64,000 nt of DNA from NCBI RefSeq assembly GCF_003259155.1, contig NZ_QGMQ01000010.1:1-64000 (forward strand). The letters run 5' to 3'. Numbering within the stretch: the stretch's first letter is position 1; each line of letters begins with the position of its first letter. Of this stretch, positions 17,821 to 25,302 are shown piece after piece. Position numbers and translations under genes: made by a program. The stretch comes from Marinimicrobium alkaliphilum. GTDB taxonomy: Bacteria; Pseudomonadota; Gammaproteobacteria; Pseudomonadales; Cellvibrionaceae. The notes beneath the pieces were generated by a model, which was given only the letters and a program-made list of their open reading frames with translations, was not told the origin of the DNA and did no database searches.

Positions 17821-17917
17821 AACGTTCAATCCAGGTTGCAATAGCGGGCCATATTACCATAGACCGGGCGGGCCGCCCAAAGATCCAATTGCGCACAATT
17901 CAACGGCCAGAAACACA

Positions 17918-17941
17918 ACAGGCGCCCGATTGGGCGCCTGT
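17918..17941 (-). terminator. Terminator of the tRNA-Lys pair
   Basis: ACAGGCGCCC pairs perfectly with GGGCGCCTGT around a four-base loop. On the minus strand it begins seven bases past the CCA end of the tRNA and is followed by TGTGTTTCT. It separates the tRNA unit from nadA. Confidence 0.75.
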
Positions 17942-17948
17942 CACAAGA

Positions 17949-18023
17949 TGGTGGGTCGTGATGGATTCGAACCATCGACCAATTGGTTAAAAGCCAACTG
18001 CTCTACCACTGAGCTAACGACCC
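17949..18023 (-). tRNA. tRNA-Lys (anticodon TTT)
   Basis: Reads GGGTCGT at the 5' acceptor end and ACGACCC-A at the 3' end, with CCA encoded. The anticodon loop is CTTTTAA, giving TTT. The T arm is GATGG-TTCGAAT-CCATC. All stems pair fully and the sequence closely follows E. coli tRNA-Lys. It is identical to the copy at 18078-18152. Confidence 0.97.
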
Positions 18024-18077
18024 GCAAAGCGGTGCTTTTTGAAAGACTCCGGCGGTGCCGAATGTCCGGGAATTGGG

Positions 18078-18152
18078 TGGTGGGTCGTGATGGATTCGAA
18101 CCATCGACCAATTGGTTAAAAGCCAACTGCTCTACCACTGAGCTAACGACCC
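18078..18152 (-). tRNA. tRNA-Lys (anticodon TTT), second identical copy
   Basis: Same 75-nt sequence including CCA as the neighbouring gene, with 54 nt between the two. Both are transcribed towards nadA and probably processed from one precursor, which starts upstream of this copy, downstream of queC. Tandem tRNA-Lys genes next to queC are also seen in Pseudomonas. Confidence 0.97.
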
Positions 18153-18245
18153 AACTCAAGGAGGCGCGTATATTAAAGATTTTGGCGAGAAATACAAGGG
18201 CTCAATCGCAGAAATTCGCTGATTTTTCCGCGCCTTACCCGCCAA

Positions 18246-18920
18246 TCAAACCCGATAGCGGGTGGGGTCTGCGACCCCAGCCTGAACAAAGCCCTGGCGG
18301 CGCAAACGACAGGAGTCACAGCGGCCACAGGCGCGTCCATCCTCATCCGCCTGGTAACAGGACACGGTGAGCGCGTAGTCCACCCCCAGCGCCAGCCCCT
18401 GGCGAATGGTCTCGCCCTTGGTCAAGTCAATCAGCGGCGTACGGATGCTCAGGTGACCGCCTTCAGTGCCGACGCGGGTGGCCAGGTTGGCCATGGTTTC
18501 AAAGGCGGCAATATACTCCGGACGGCAGTCCGGGTAGCCGGAGAAGTCCACGGCGTTAACGCCGATAAAGATATCCTCGGCCCCCAGGACCTCGGCCCAG
18601 CCCAGTGCAATAGACAGGAAAACCGTGTTGCGCGCCGGCACATAGGTGACCGGCACGCCCTCGCTCTCTTCTTCGGGCACATCGATGCGGTCGTCGGTCA
18701 GGGCTGAGCCACCGATGCTGCGCAAGTCGAGCTTGACCACCTTGTGCTCCAGGCTGCCGTGGGCAGCGGCGGTGCGCTCAGCGGCGAGCAACTCGGCCCG
18801 GTGGCGCTGGCCGTAGTCGAAACTGATGGTGTAACAGTCATAGCCTTCGCTGCGGGCGATGGCGAGCACGGTGGTGGAATCCAGTCCGCCGGAGACCAGG
18901 ACAACGGCTTTTTTACTCAC
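18246..18920 (-). CDS. queC: 7-cyano-7-deazaguanine synthase QueC
   Basis: A 224-residue ATP-dependent enzyme that turns 7-carboxy-7-deazaguanine into preQ0 on the way to queuosine (EC 6.3.4.20). It has the PP-loop SGGLDSTT near the N-terminus and a C-terminal zinc site (SCYQ...CGRCDSC). I chose the GTG at 18920 ([12 protein letters not shown]), with GAGGAA eight bases upstream. The longer frame from 19103 runs through queE. The gene lies 19 nt after queE, which makes its substrate. Confidence 0.95.
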   Translation of the reverse strand: MSKKAVVLVSGGLDSTTVLAIARSEGYDCYTISFDYGQRHRAELLAAERTAAAHGSLEHKVVKLDLRSIGGSALTDDRIDVPEEESEGVPVTYVPARNTVFLSIALGWAEVLGAEDIFIGVNAVDFSGYPDCRPEYIAAFETMANLATRVGTEGGHLSIRTPLIDLTKGETIRQGLALGVDYALTVSCYQADEDGRACGRCDSCRLRRQGFVQAGVADPTRYRV

Positions 18921-18939
18921 GTCAGTATTCCTCGTTCGG

Positions 18940-19593
18940 TCAGTGGCCGGGCTTGTCGCCCCAGAGCAGTTTGTGCAACTGCATCTGGAAGCGCACCGGC
19001 AGGCGGTCCGCCAGGATCCAGTCCGCCAGGGTCGCGGGTTCGACCTCGCCGTGGCACGGGGAAAACAGCACCTCCCCGACCCGTTCAAGCAATTGGTGCT
19101 CATCGAGCTTAAGGCGCGCCCACTGGTAATCCTCGCGGCTACAGATCACAAACTTGACCTGATCCTGCGCCTGCAACAGGGGGATATTCTCCCAACGGTT
19201 GCGCGCCACCTCGCCGGAGCCGGGGGTTTTCAGATCCATGACTTTGCTCACCCGCTCATCGATGCCTTCCAGGGACAGGGCACCACTGGTTTCCAGAGAC
19301 ACCGCATAGCCGGCGTCGCACAGGGCATTGAGCAGGGGCAAACAGTCGGGCTGGGCCAGGGGCTCGCCACCGGTGACGCACACGTGCCGGGCACCATAAC
19401 TGGCCACTTGGGCGAGAATTTCGTCCAGACTCAGGCGCTCGCCGCCGTAAAAGGCGTACTCGGAGTCACAATAGCCGCAGCGCAGCGGACAGCCGGTCAG
19501 GCGCACAAAGACCGTGGGCAGGCCCACAGTGCGCGCCTCGCCCTGGAGCGAGTAAAAAATTTCGGTGATCTTGAGGCTGGCCTGGCGAGTCAT
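18940..19593 (-). CDS. queE: 7-carboxy-7-deazaguanine synthase QueE
   Basis: A 217-residue radical-SAM enzyme that converts CPH4 to CDG in queuosine synthesis (EC 4.3.99.3). The cluster motif is CPLRCGYC with the CxxxCxxC spacing, and the substrate region [14 protein letters not shown] is at the N-terminus. GGEPL is present. The ATG at 19593 (MTRQASLK) is the start; the 29 residues before it lack family likeness. It is the first gene of queE-queC. queD and queF are not in the window. Confidence 0.94.
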   Translation of the reverse strand: MTRQASLKITEIFYSLQGEARTVGLPTVFVRLTGCPLRCGYCDSEYAFYGGERLSLDEILAQVASYGARHVCVTGGEPLAQPDCLPLLNALCDAGYAVSLETSGALSLEGIDERVSKVMDLKTPGSGEVARNRWENIPLLQAQDQVKFVICSREDYQWARLKLDEHQLLERVGEVLFSPCHGEVEPATLADWILADRLPVRFQMQLHKLLWGDKPGH

Positions 19594-19742
19594 GGTCGGG
19601 CTACTGGGTGCGCGGAAAAATGAGAGCGCGCAGTTTACCCAAAAGCCACGCCGGATGCGAGGCTGGGGCGTTGCCGCCACCGGGCGCGACTGGTATTCTG
19701 GCCCGATGCCTCAAATTTTGCGCCCGGCGGGCCGCTAACGCC

Positions 19743-20078
19743 ATGAAACCCACCAAAACCAAACACCAACTGCGCCAGGAGTTGAACCAGCAGCTGGACG
19801 CGTTTTTGCGTTCCGGCGGGAGTATCAATGAGGTTCAGCGGGGTTTGAGTGGCCGGGTAGATAACCAGCCCCTGAAGGAAGTCTTCCCTCCGCGCAGCGA
19901 GCCTGAGCCGCGCACCCTGGTCAACGAGATCGTGGCGGCCATCGAAGCCAGACGCAAACCCAAGCCACCCCTGACCGCCAAAGGTCAAGGGCATGGGCAG
20001 CGCCGGCGCGAACCGCGCAAAAAACTGATTATGGATGACTTTGGCCAGCCCCTGCGCTGGGAGTGGCGGGACGACTGA
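19743..20078 (+). CDS. Small highly charged protein, possibly SutA-like
   Basis: A 111-residue hydrophilic protein. A short helix-rich segment (LRQELNQQLDAFLRSGGSI, residues 9-27) is followed by a polar, proline- and arginine-rich middle and a conserved-looking end (MDDFGQPLRWEWRDD). The FLRSGG-I-EV pattern recalls the RNA-polymerase-binding protein SutA of Pseudomonas, but the rest is different, so this is only a hint. The ATG is at 19743. It ends four bases before the stop of the convergent SDR gene. Confidence 0.55.
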   Translation: MKPTKTKHQLRQELNQQLDAFLRSGGSINEVQRGLSGRVDNQPLKEVFPPRSEPEPRTLVNEIVAAIEARRKPKPPLTAKGQGHGQRRREPRKKLIMDDFGQPLRWEWRDD

Positions 20079-20081
20079 ACC

Positions 20082-20783
20082 CTACCAGGGTAAATCGGTG
20101 CCGTCCCAGTGCACGAACCGGCCGTTGTCCTCGGCGCTGAGTTCTTCGATTACCCCGCACAGACGCTCTGCAGTCAGCTCGGCGCTGAACAGTTTTTCGG
20201 GTGGCAGGCTCTTGGAGAACGGCGCCGACAGCGGCGTTGCCGTCGTACCGGGATGGAGCGCGATGAGACAGGCCTTGCGGTGACTGCGGGCCAACTCGAT
20301 GGACGCTGTTTTAATCAGCATATTGAGCGCCGCCTTGGACGCCCGATACCCGTACCAGCCACCCAACCGATTGTCGCTGATCCCCGCCACCTTGGCACTC
20401 AGAAAGACCACCCGGGCCGATGCCGCCCTATCCAGGCAAGGCACAAAATACTTGAGCACCATCGCCGGAATCACTGCATTGATTTCAAAATAATGACTCA
20501 GGGTCTCACGCTCAAGATCCGCGAGTTTTTTCTCCGGCATTTGGGTATCGCTGTGCAGGTGCCCGACGGCACAGAACACCAGTGTCGGGGCGCGCGGTGC
20601 GACTGCCAGCGCCACTCGGGCAAGACTGACTTCACTGTAATCACTCTGCCAGTACTCGTTCAAAGCACCGGGACCCGAAGGCCCCCGGCCAATACCGATC
20701 AATTCATAGTGGTCGCGCCAGCGCTCGATCATGGCTTTGGCGATTTGACTGTTGGCACCGACAATGACTGCCAGGGGCTTCAT
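20082..20783 (-). CDS. Short-chain dehydrogenase/reductase
   Basis: A 233-residue Rossmann-fold oxidoreductase of the SDR family. The cofactor site is an atypical VIVGANSQIAKAMIERW, the catalytic serine lies in VVFLSAKVAG, and the YxxxK motif is YGYRASK. The C-terminal part is shortened compared with classical SDRs, like C-factor (CsgA)-type cell-contact proteins. The substrate is unknown. The ATG at 20783 is followed 70 nt upstream by the acyltransferase gene on the same strand. Confidence 0.82.
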   Translation of the reverse strand: MKPLAVIVGANSQIAKAMIERWRDHYELIGIGRGPSGPGALNEYWQSDYSEVSLARVALAVAPRAPTLVFCAVGHLHSDTQMPEKKLADLERETLSHYFEINAVIPAMVLKYFVPCLDRAASARVVFLSAKVAGISDNRLGGWYGYRASKAALNMLIKTASIELARSHRKACLIALHPGTTATPLSAPFSKSLPPEKLFSAELTAERLCGVIEELSAEDNGRFVHWDGTDLPW

Positions 20784-20856
20784 AGAACCTCCGCGGTTCA
20801 GGGTTAATCAACAGTCAGAGAATACGCATCGAACCTCTGCGCGGATAACTATGGCC

Positions 20857-21804
20857 CTACTTTCGTTTGCGCGGCGGGTACAGGGAAGGCTCGCCTTCCG
20901 GACGGGTTTTGAAGCGGCGGTGTACCCATAGGTACTGCTCGGGGCAACGGCGGATATTGGCTTCTACCACGCGATTGATTTGCGCGGCATCATCAACATC
21001 ATCACCGCTGGGAAAGTTCTCCAGCGGCGCACCCAGCTCGATATGGTAGTGATTGTTGTCATCGCGGTAGTGGAACAGGGGAATCACAACGGCTTTGCCC
21101 ATGGTCGCCAGGCGCGTCGCGCCGGTAATGGTCGAGGCCTGAATCCCGAAAAAGGGTGCAAACACGCTGTGGCTCGGACCGTAATCCTGATCCGGCGCGT
21201 ACCAGACCGCATAGCCCTGACGCAGACGGCGGATCATGGTGCGGGTATCCTTGCGGTCGATGGAAATACCGGCAAAGCGCTCGCGTCGCTCGAGCACTCG
21301 CTGAAAAAATAATTTGTTGGGCTGGTCGCGGTAGATCATGTCGAACTTGACGTGCTGAGCAAGCATGCGCCCGGCGACATCCAGGGTGGTGTAGTGCCCG
21401 CCCACCAGTAAAATCCCCCGGCCTTCAGCCTGGGCGCGCTCGACATGTTCTGTGCCGGTGATGGTGTAGTGCGGCAAGCTTCTATTGGCACCACGCCACA
21501 AACTGATGGCCGTTTCCATAAAGCTCATACCAATATTTTCCATCAAGCGTTTGACCAGGCGCTCGCGCTCTTCCGGCGACTTCTCCGGAAAACACAAAGC
21601 AAAATTCACCTGGGCAATACGCCGACGAGAGCCCGCAACGCGGTAAAGCAATTTCCCCAACGCACGGCCCAGCGCCAACGAAACCGGCACCGGCAGGCGC
21701 CCCAAGACGTTAAACAGGCCGATCAACAACCAAGTGCCCCAATATTTGGGAGCCAGGTAAGCAAAGCGGAATTGCGCGTAGGGGTATTTAGTCAAGGCAG
21801 GCAA
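20857..21804 (-). CDS. lpxL: Lipid A biosynthesis lauroyl/palmitoleoyl acyltransferase (LpxL family)
   Basis: A 315-residue inner-membrane enzyme that adds a secondary acyl chain to Kdo2-lipid IVA. It has one N-terminal membrane helix (YWGTWLLIGLFNVLGRLPV), the HX4D catalytic pair in GGHYTTLD, and the conserved VWYAPDQDYGP and WVHRRFKTRPEG segments, all as in E. coli LpxL (306 aa). The start seems to be a TTG at 21804 (LPALTKYP), because the next ATG falls inside the core. The region upstream holds a 31-bp inverted-repeat element. LpxL and LpxP cannot be told apart here. Confidence 0.9.
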   Translation of the reverse strand: MPALTKYPYAQFRFAYLAPKYWGTWLLIGLFNVLGRLPVPVSLALGRALGKLLYRVAGSRRRIAQVNFALCFPEKSPEERERLVKRLMENIGMSFMETAISLWRGANRSLPHYTITGTEHVERAQAEGRGILLVGGHYTTLDVAGRMLAQHVKFDMIYRDQPNKLFFQRVLERRERFAGISIDRKDTRTMIRRLRQGYAVWYAPDQDYGPSHSVFAPFFGIQASTITGATRLATMGKAVVIPLFHYRDDNNHYHIELGAPLENFPSGDDVDDAAQINRVVEANIRRCPEQYLWVHRRFKTRPEGEPSLYPPRKRK

Positions 21805-21907
21805 ACTCTGTCGATGATCAAAAGCGGGATTATAGCAGGCGGATAAAAGCTACGCAGGGGCAAAGCGATCTGGTAGGGTTACCTTGACGCTGGGGACACA
21901 ACTTCCG

Positions 21908-22074
21908 GAAGCTTTGGCCGGGTAGACCTTTCCGGGACCGTCTGCCGCCCGGACGACCCACAGGGAAGTGGGAAGTGTCCCGAAGCGCCTGGAGCGCGTA
22001 GGGACCGGCGGCAGTCGAGCCCCCAAGGATGGGTTTACGGCGTGTCCCGGAAAGGTCTACCCGGCCAAAGCTTC
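21908..22074. repeat. 167-bp element with perfect 31-bp inverted arms
   Basis: GAAGCTTTGGCCGGGTAGAC... (21908-21938) is repeated exactly as its reverse complement at 22044-22074, with a 105-nt spacer. The spacer holds a second, nested pair, CTGCCGCC (from 21942) and GGCGGCAG (from about 22005), so the whole unit can fold as a long branched hairpin. It fills most of the 333-nt gap between the divergent lpxL and a small membrane-protein gene. No transposase frame is inside. The frame running through it on the minus strand is not a credible protein. Confidence 0.85.
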
Positions 22075-22137
22075 TAACCACCAAAAGTCACAAACTTCCC
22101 AGGTAAACAGATCTGGCCAACGAAAAAATAAACCGCC

Positions 22138-22461
22138 ATGCAGATAGATGACCTCACCCAACGGGTAAACGACAAAATCAGTGAGCTGGACGAGACGCTG
22201 GAAGCGCGCCGCAAGGCGTTGCTGGCGAGTGAGGACAGTGACGAGCGTCAACAGTTGGCGGCGGATCTGGATGCGCTGATCGCCACCCGCCACAAGCTGC
22301 TCAAATCCCGGGATCTGGCCCGGCGCGCCCACGAACTGGCGCAGGCTTTGCCGGAAAGCCCCAGCCTGCGTCGTCGGCGACGCCTGGGACTGGGGTTATG
22401 CATCTTCAGCGCCGTCGCGCTGGTAGTACTGGCGGTGATCGCCGTGGCGATCAACCGCTAA
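22138..22461 (+). CDS. Coiled-coil protein with C-terminal membrane anchor
   Basis: A 107-residue protein. Residues 1-70 are a charged, heptad-like helix (LTQRVNDKISELDETLEARRKALL...) and residues 84-105 form one membrane helix after an RRRRR stop-transfer block. Most of the protein should lie in the cytoplasm, tethered to the inner membrane. I do not recognise the family. It starts at 22138, after the inverted-repeat element, and ends six bases before the convergent grxD stop. Confidence 0.7.
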   Translation: MQIDDLTQRVNDKISELDETLEARRKALLASEDSDERQQLAADLDALIATRHKLLKSRDLARRAHELAQALPESPSLRRRRRLGLGLCIFSAVALVVLAVIAVAINR

Positions 22462-22467
22462 GCGCGA

Positions 22468-22797
22468 TTACTCGCTGGGCTCGTCGGCTGAGGCCTCGTC
22501 CAGTACCTTCTTCAGTTCACCGCTTTGGCTCATTTCCATAATGATGTCGCAACCGCCGATCAGCTCGCCCTTGACCCACAATTGCGGGAAGGTGGGCCAG
22601 TTGCCGTATTTGGGCAGGTTGGCGCGGATATCCGGGTTGGACAGCACATCGACATAGGCAAAGCGCTGACCGCAGGCCATGACCGCCTGGGAGGCTTGCT
22701 GGGAAAAACCACACTGAGGCGCGTTGGGGGCACCCTTCATGTAAAGAATGACCGTGTTGTCGGTAATCTGCTGCTTGATGGTTTCCATTATGTCCAT
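22468..22797 (-). CDS. grxD: Monothiol glutaredoxin (Grx4 type)
   Basis: A 109-residue CGFS-type glutaredoxin that binds and passes on [2Fe-2S] clusters with glutathione and BolA. The active site is APQCGFS, followed by the glutathione-binding WPTFPQLWVKGELIGGCDI. It matches E. coli GrxD over its length (115 aa). Start candidates are the ATGs at 22797 (MDIMETIKQQI) and 22788; neither has a strong ribosome-binding site, and AAGAGG is 12 bases before the first. Confidence 0.95.
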   Translation of the reverse strand: MDIMETIKQQITDNTVILYMKGAPNAPQCGFSQQASQAVMACGQRFAYVDVLSNPDIRANLPKYGNWPTFPQLWVKGELIGGCDIIMEMSQSGELKKVLDEASADEPSE

Positions 22798-22875
22798 AGG
22801 ACGCGTTGTACCTCTTGGGTTCATCGAAAATTGGTGAGCTATTCTACCTTACTGACTGCCCGGCCACCAATGGGG

Positions 22876-25296
22876 TTACTCCTCTTGTCCCAACCGGCGC
22901 TTGGTCAGGGCCGTGGGCGCATGACCCAGCGGATCCTCGGGCCACGGATGCTTGGGGTAGCGCCCACGCATATCCTTGCGCACCTGGGGATAGGCCTGAC
23001 GCCAGAAGGAGGCCAGGTCCGCCGTAATCGCCAGAGGGCTGCCATTGGGCGAGGCCAGGTGAATCCGCAGCGCCACCCGCCCTTCCGCCAGCCTCAGGGC
23101 TTCGCAGCCAAAAAACTCCTGCAATTTGGCGGAAATCTCCGGCAAACCCGCCTCCGGGTAACTGACCCGAACCGAACGGCCGCTGGGCAGGATCACCTGC
23201 TCGGGTAGCCAGCGATCGAGGGCCTCCTTGACCTCATAGCCCAGATAAAAGCTCAGCGCTTCGTGCCAGGGGAGCGAGTCGGGCCGGGTGTCGGCGCTGA
23301 TAAACGGCAGCAGCCAGGTGTCCAGCGTGGCCAGCAGACGAGCGTCGTCAAGGGCCGGGATGTCGGCCAGCCCCTCGCGCTCGGCCAGCCGGGCGCGAGC
23401 GAGCAGTCGCTGGGCGGCTTCGCTCCACGGAAAGTGCGTCACGCCCTCGCGGACAATACGTGCGCACAGGGCGGGGCCGACCGCTTCCGGCGCCAGAGGC
23501 TCGAGCGCTTCGGTCACCACCTGCCCGCCCATCAACCACTGACAGCGGGCCTGCCAGCGCCCGCCCTTGTGAATCAGCTCGGTCACGGGTTCGCTCAAGG
23601 CCTTCTGCGTCGCCAGATCGAGGGTCAGCGCCAAACCGGCGCCCACATGCCCCTTACCCTGCGAGCGCACCTGGGGAATCAGGGCCCAGTCGCTATCGAG
23701 TTTACCGGCGCTGACACTGATGCCGCTGTTCAAGCGGTAGCGGCCAGAGCTTTGACGATAGCCGATGCGGTCGCTCATCACCTGCGCCAGGCGCACCGGA
23801 TCGAGGTCACTGGCCGCGAGCTCGGCTTGCAGTACCCGCAGCCAGCGCTGGCGCTGCTGACGCCAGTGGGGATGACGCCCGGCTTCCTGCTTGGCCTGGG
23901 CCAGCCAACCCTCCACATCGTCGCCGGCGGGCAGGTCAAAGTGTAATGCCAAGGCGAGGGATAACACGTGTTCAGGCAGGCGACCCTTCTCAAGCTGACT
24001 CTGCAAGAGCGCGGCGATGCGCGGATGGGTGCCCAGGGCGCTGACCTGCGCGCCGGCCTCCGTCACCAACCCTTCAGCGTCCATCAGCCCCCAGCGTTGC
24101 AGGCGTTCCCGGGCCTGGGTCAGCGCAGTGGGGTTGGGCGCCTCAATCCAGGGCAAGTCCTCGGCGGCGCTGCCGGTGGCCGCCCAATGGCCCAGACGCA
24201 GCGTCAGGGGCAAATAATCGGTGACCCGAATTTCCGGCAAGTCGGCCGCCGCCAGGGCCTGATCCTGGGGCCAGAGGCGCAGGCAGTGCCCGGCCTGAAC
24301 CCGCCCGGCCCGGCCCCGACGCTGCTCGGCACTGGCGCGGCTTACCCGCCCGGTGCTCAAGCGGCTGATGCCGGTACGCTGCTCAAAACTCGGGCGCCGT
24401 ACCAGACCCGAGTCCACCACCAGGGTCACATCGGCGATGGTCAGGGACGTTTCGGCGATATTGGTGGCCAGAATCAGGCGCGGCCCTTGGGCGGGGTCGA
24501 GGGCCTGGCGCTGTTCAGCCGGCGGCACTCGACTGTGCAGGCGCAGCACCCGATGGCCCGGGTAACGCCGCGCCAACTCACCAGCGGCGGCTTCGATCTC
24601 GCGCCAGCCGGGCAGAAACACCAATACGGTTTCTTCCTTCCAGCGCGGGTAAATCGCCAGCGCCCGCAAGAGATGTTCGGACAAGGCCTCGGTGCGCCCG
24701 GCACTGATCTTCGCGGGCACATAGTCCACCGCCACCGGGAAGCAGCGCCCCGGCGCAAACAAGCGGGTATCCGCCTGCTGCTGGAGGGTCGGGTCGGGAG
24801 TCGCGGACATGAGTACCAGCGCCAGATCCTCACGCAGGATTGCGGCTTCCTGCAACCAGGCCCAGGCGGTGTCCTGATTGACCGAGCGCTCGTGAATCTC
24901 GTCGAGCATGACCGTGGCCACACCATCGAGCAGCGGGTCTGCCAACAGGTGCTGAAGCAGCACACCGGGCGTCATCACCAACAACCGGGTGGCGTCGCTG
25001 CACCGGCTGTCGTAGGGCACCTGATAGCCCACGCTCTGCCCCAAAGGCTCGCCCCGCAAGTCAGCCAAACGCGCGGCCACCGCTTGCGCGGCAAGTACCC
25101 GCGGCTGGACCAGCCAAACGGCCTGACCGACGGGTGCCATCGCCAGGGCCCACAAGGGCGTGAGTGTGGACTTACCCGCCCCCGGTTCCGCTTCCAGCAA
25201 GACGCTGCCCTGCCCGAGCGCCGCTTCGAACTCGGCCCGGTAGGCACTGATAGGCAATTCGGGCAGAGCCGGCAACCGGTTTAGCGTATCGGGCAT
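22876..25296 (-). CDS. hrpB: ATP-dependent helicase HrpB
   Basis: An 806-residue DExH-box helicase. The motifs are in order: Walker A EPGAGKSTLTP near residue 40, DEIHERS, SATPD, then the C-terminal RecA domain with ATNIAETSLTI and QRRGRAGRVQAG. The HA2 and HrpB C-terminal domains follow, ending KHPWPEDPLGHAPT, the usual HrpB end. The length matches E. coli HrpB (about 810-820). Its cellular role is not well defined in the family. It starts six bases after the TonB receptor gene's stop, so it is probably co-transcribed. Confidence 0.94.
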   Translation of the reverse strand: MPDTLNRLPALPELPISAYRAEFEAALGQGSVLLEAEPGAGKSTLTPLWALAMAPVGQAVWLVQPRVLAAQAVAARLADLRGEPLGQSVGYQVPYDSRCSDATRLLVMTPGVLLQHLLADPLLDGVATVMLDEIHERSVNQDTAWAWLQEAAILREDLALVLMSATPDPTLQQQADTRLFAPGRCFPVAVDYVPAKISAGRTEALSEHLLRALAIYPRWKEETVLVFLPGWREIEAAAGELARRYPGHRVLRLHSRVPPAEQRQALDPAQGPRLILATNIAETSLTIADVTLVVDSGLVRRPSFEQRTGISRLSTGRVSRASAEQRRGRAGRVQAGHCLRLWPQDQALAAADLPEIRVTDYLPLTLRLGHWAATGSAAEDLPWIEAPNPTALTQARERLQRWGLMDAEGLVTEAGAQVSALGTHPRIAALLQSQLEKGRLPEHVLSLALALHFDLPAGDDVEGWLAQAKQEAGRHPHWRQQRQRWLRVLQAELAASDLDPVRLAQVMSDRIGYRQSSGRYRLNSGISVSAGKLDSDWALIPQVRSQGKGHVGAGLALTLDLATQKALSEPVTELIHKGGRWQARCQWLMGGQVVTEALEPLAPEAVGPALCARIVREGVTHFPWSEAAQRLLARARLAEREGLADIPALDDARLLATLDTWLLPFISADTRPDSLPWHEALSFYLGYEVKEALDRWLPEQVILPSGRSVRVSYPEAGLPEISAKLQEFFGCEALRLAEGRVALRIHLASPNGSPLAITADLASFWRQAYPQVRKDMRGRYPKHPWPEDPLGHAPTALTKRRLGQEE

Positions 25297-25302
25297 CAGG
25301 CG

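Noticed and set aside
21830-22084. 84-aa minus-strand frame across the inverted repeat
   Set aside because: It is made mostly from the 31-bp arms and their spacer and shows no protein-like pattern.
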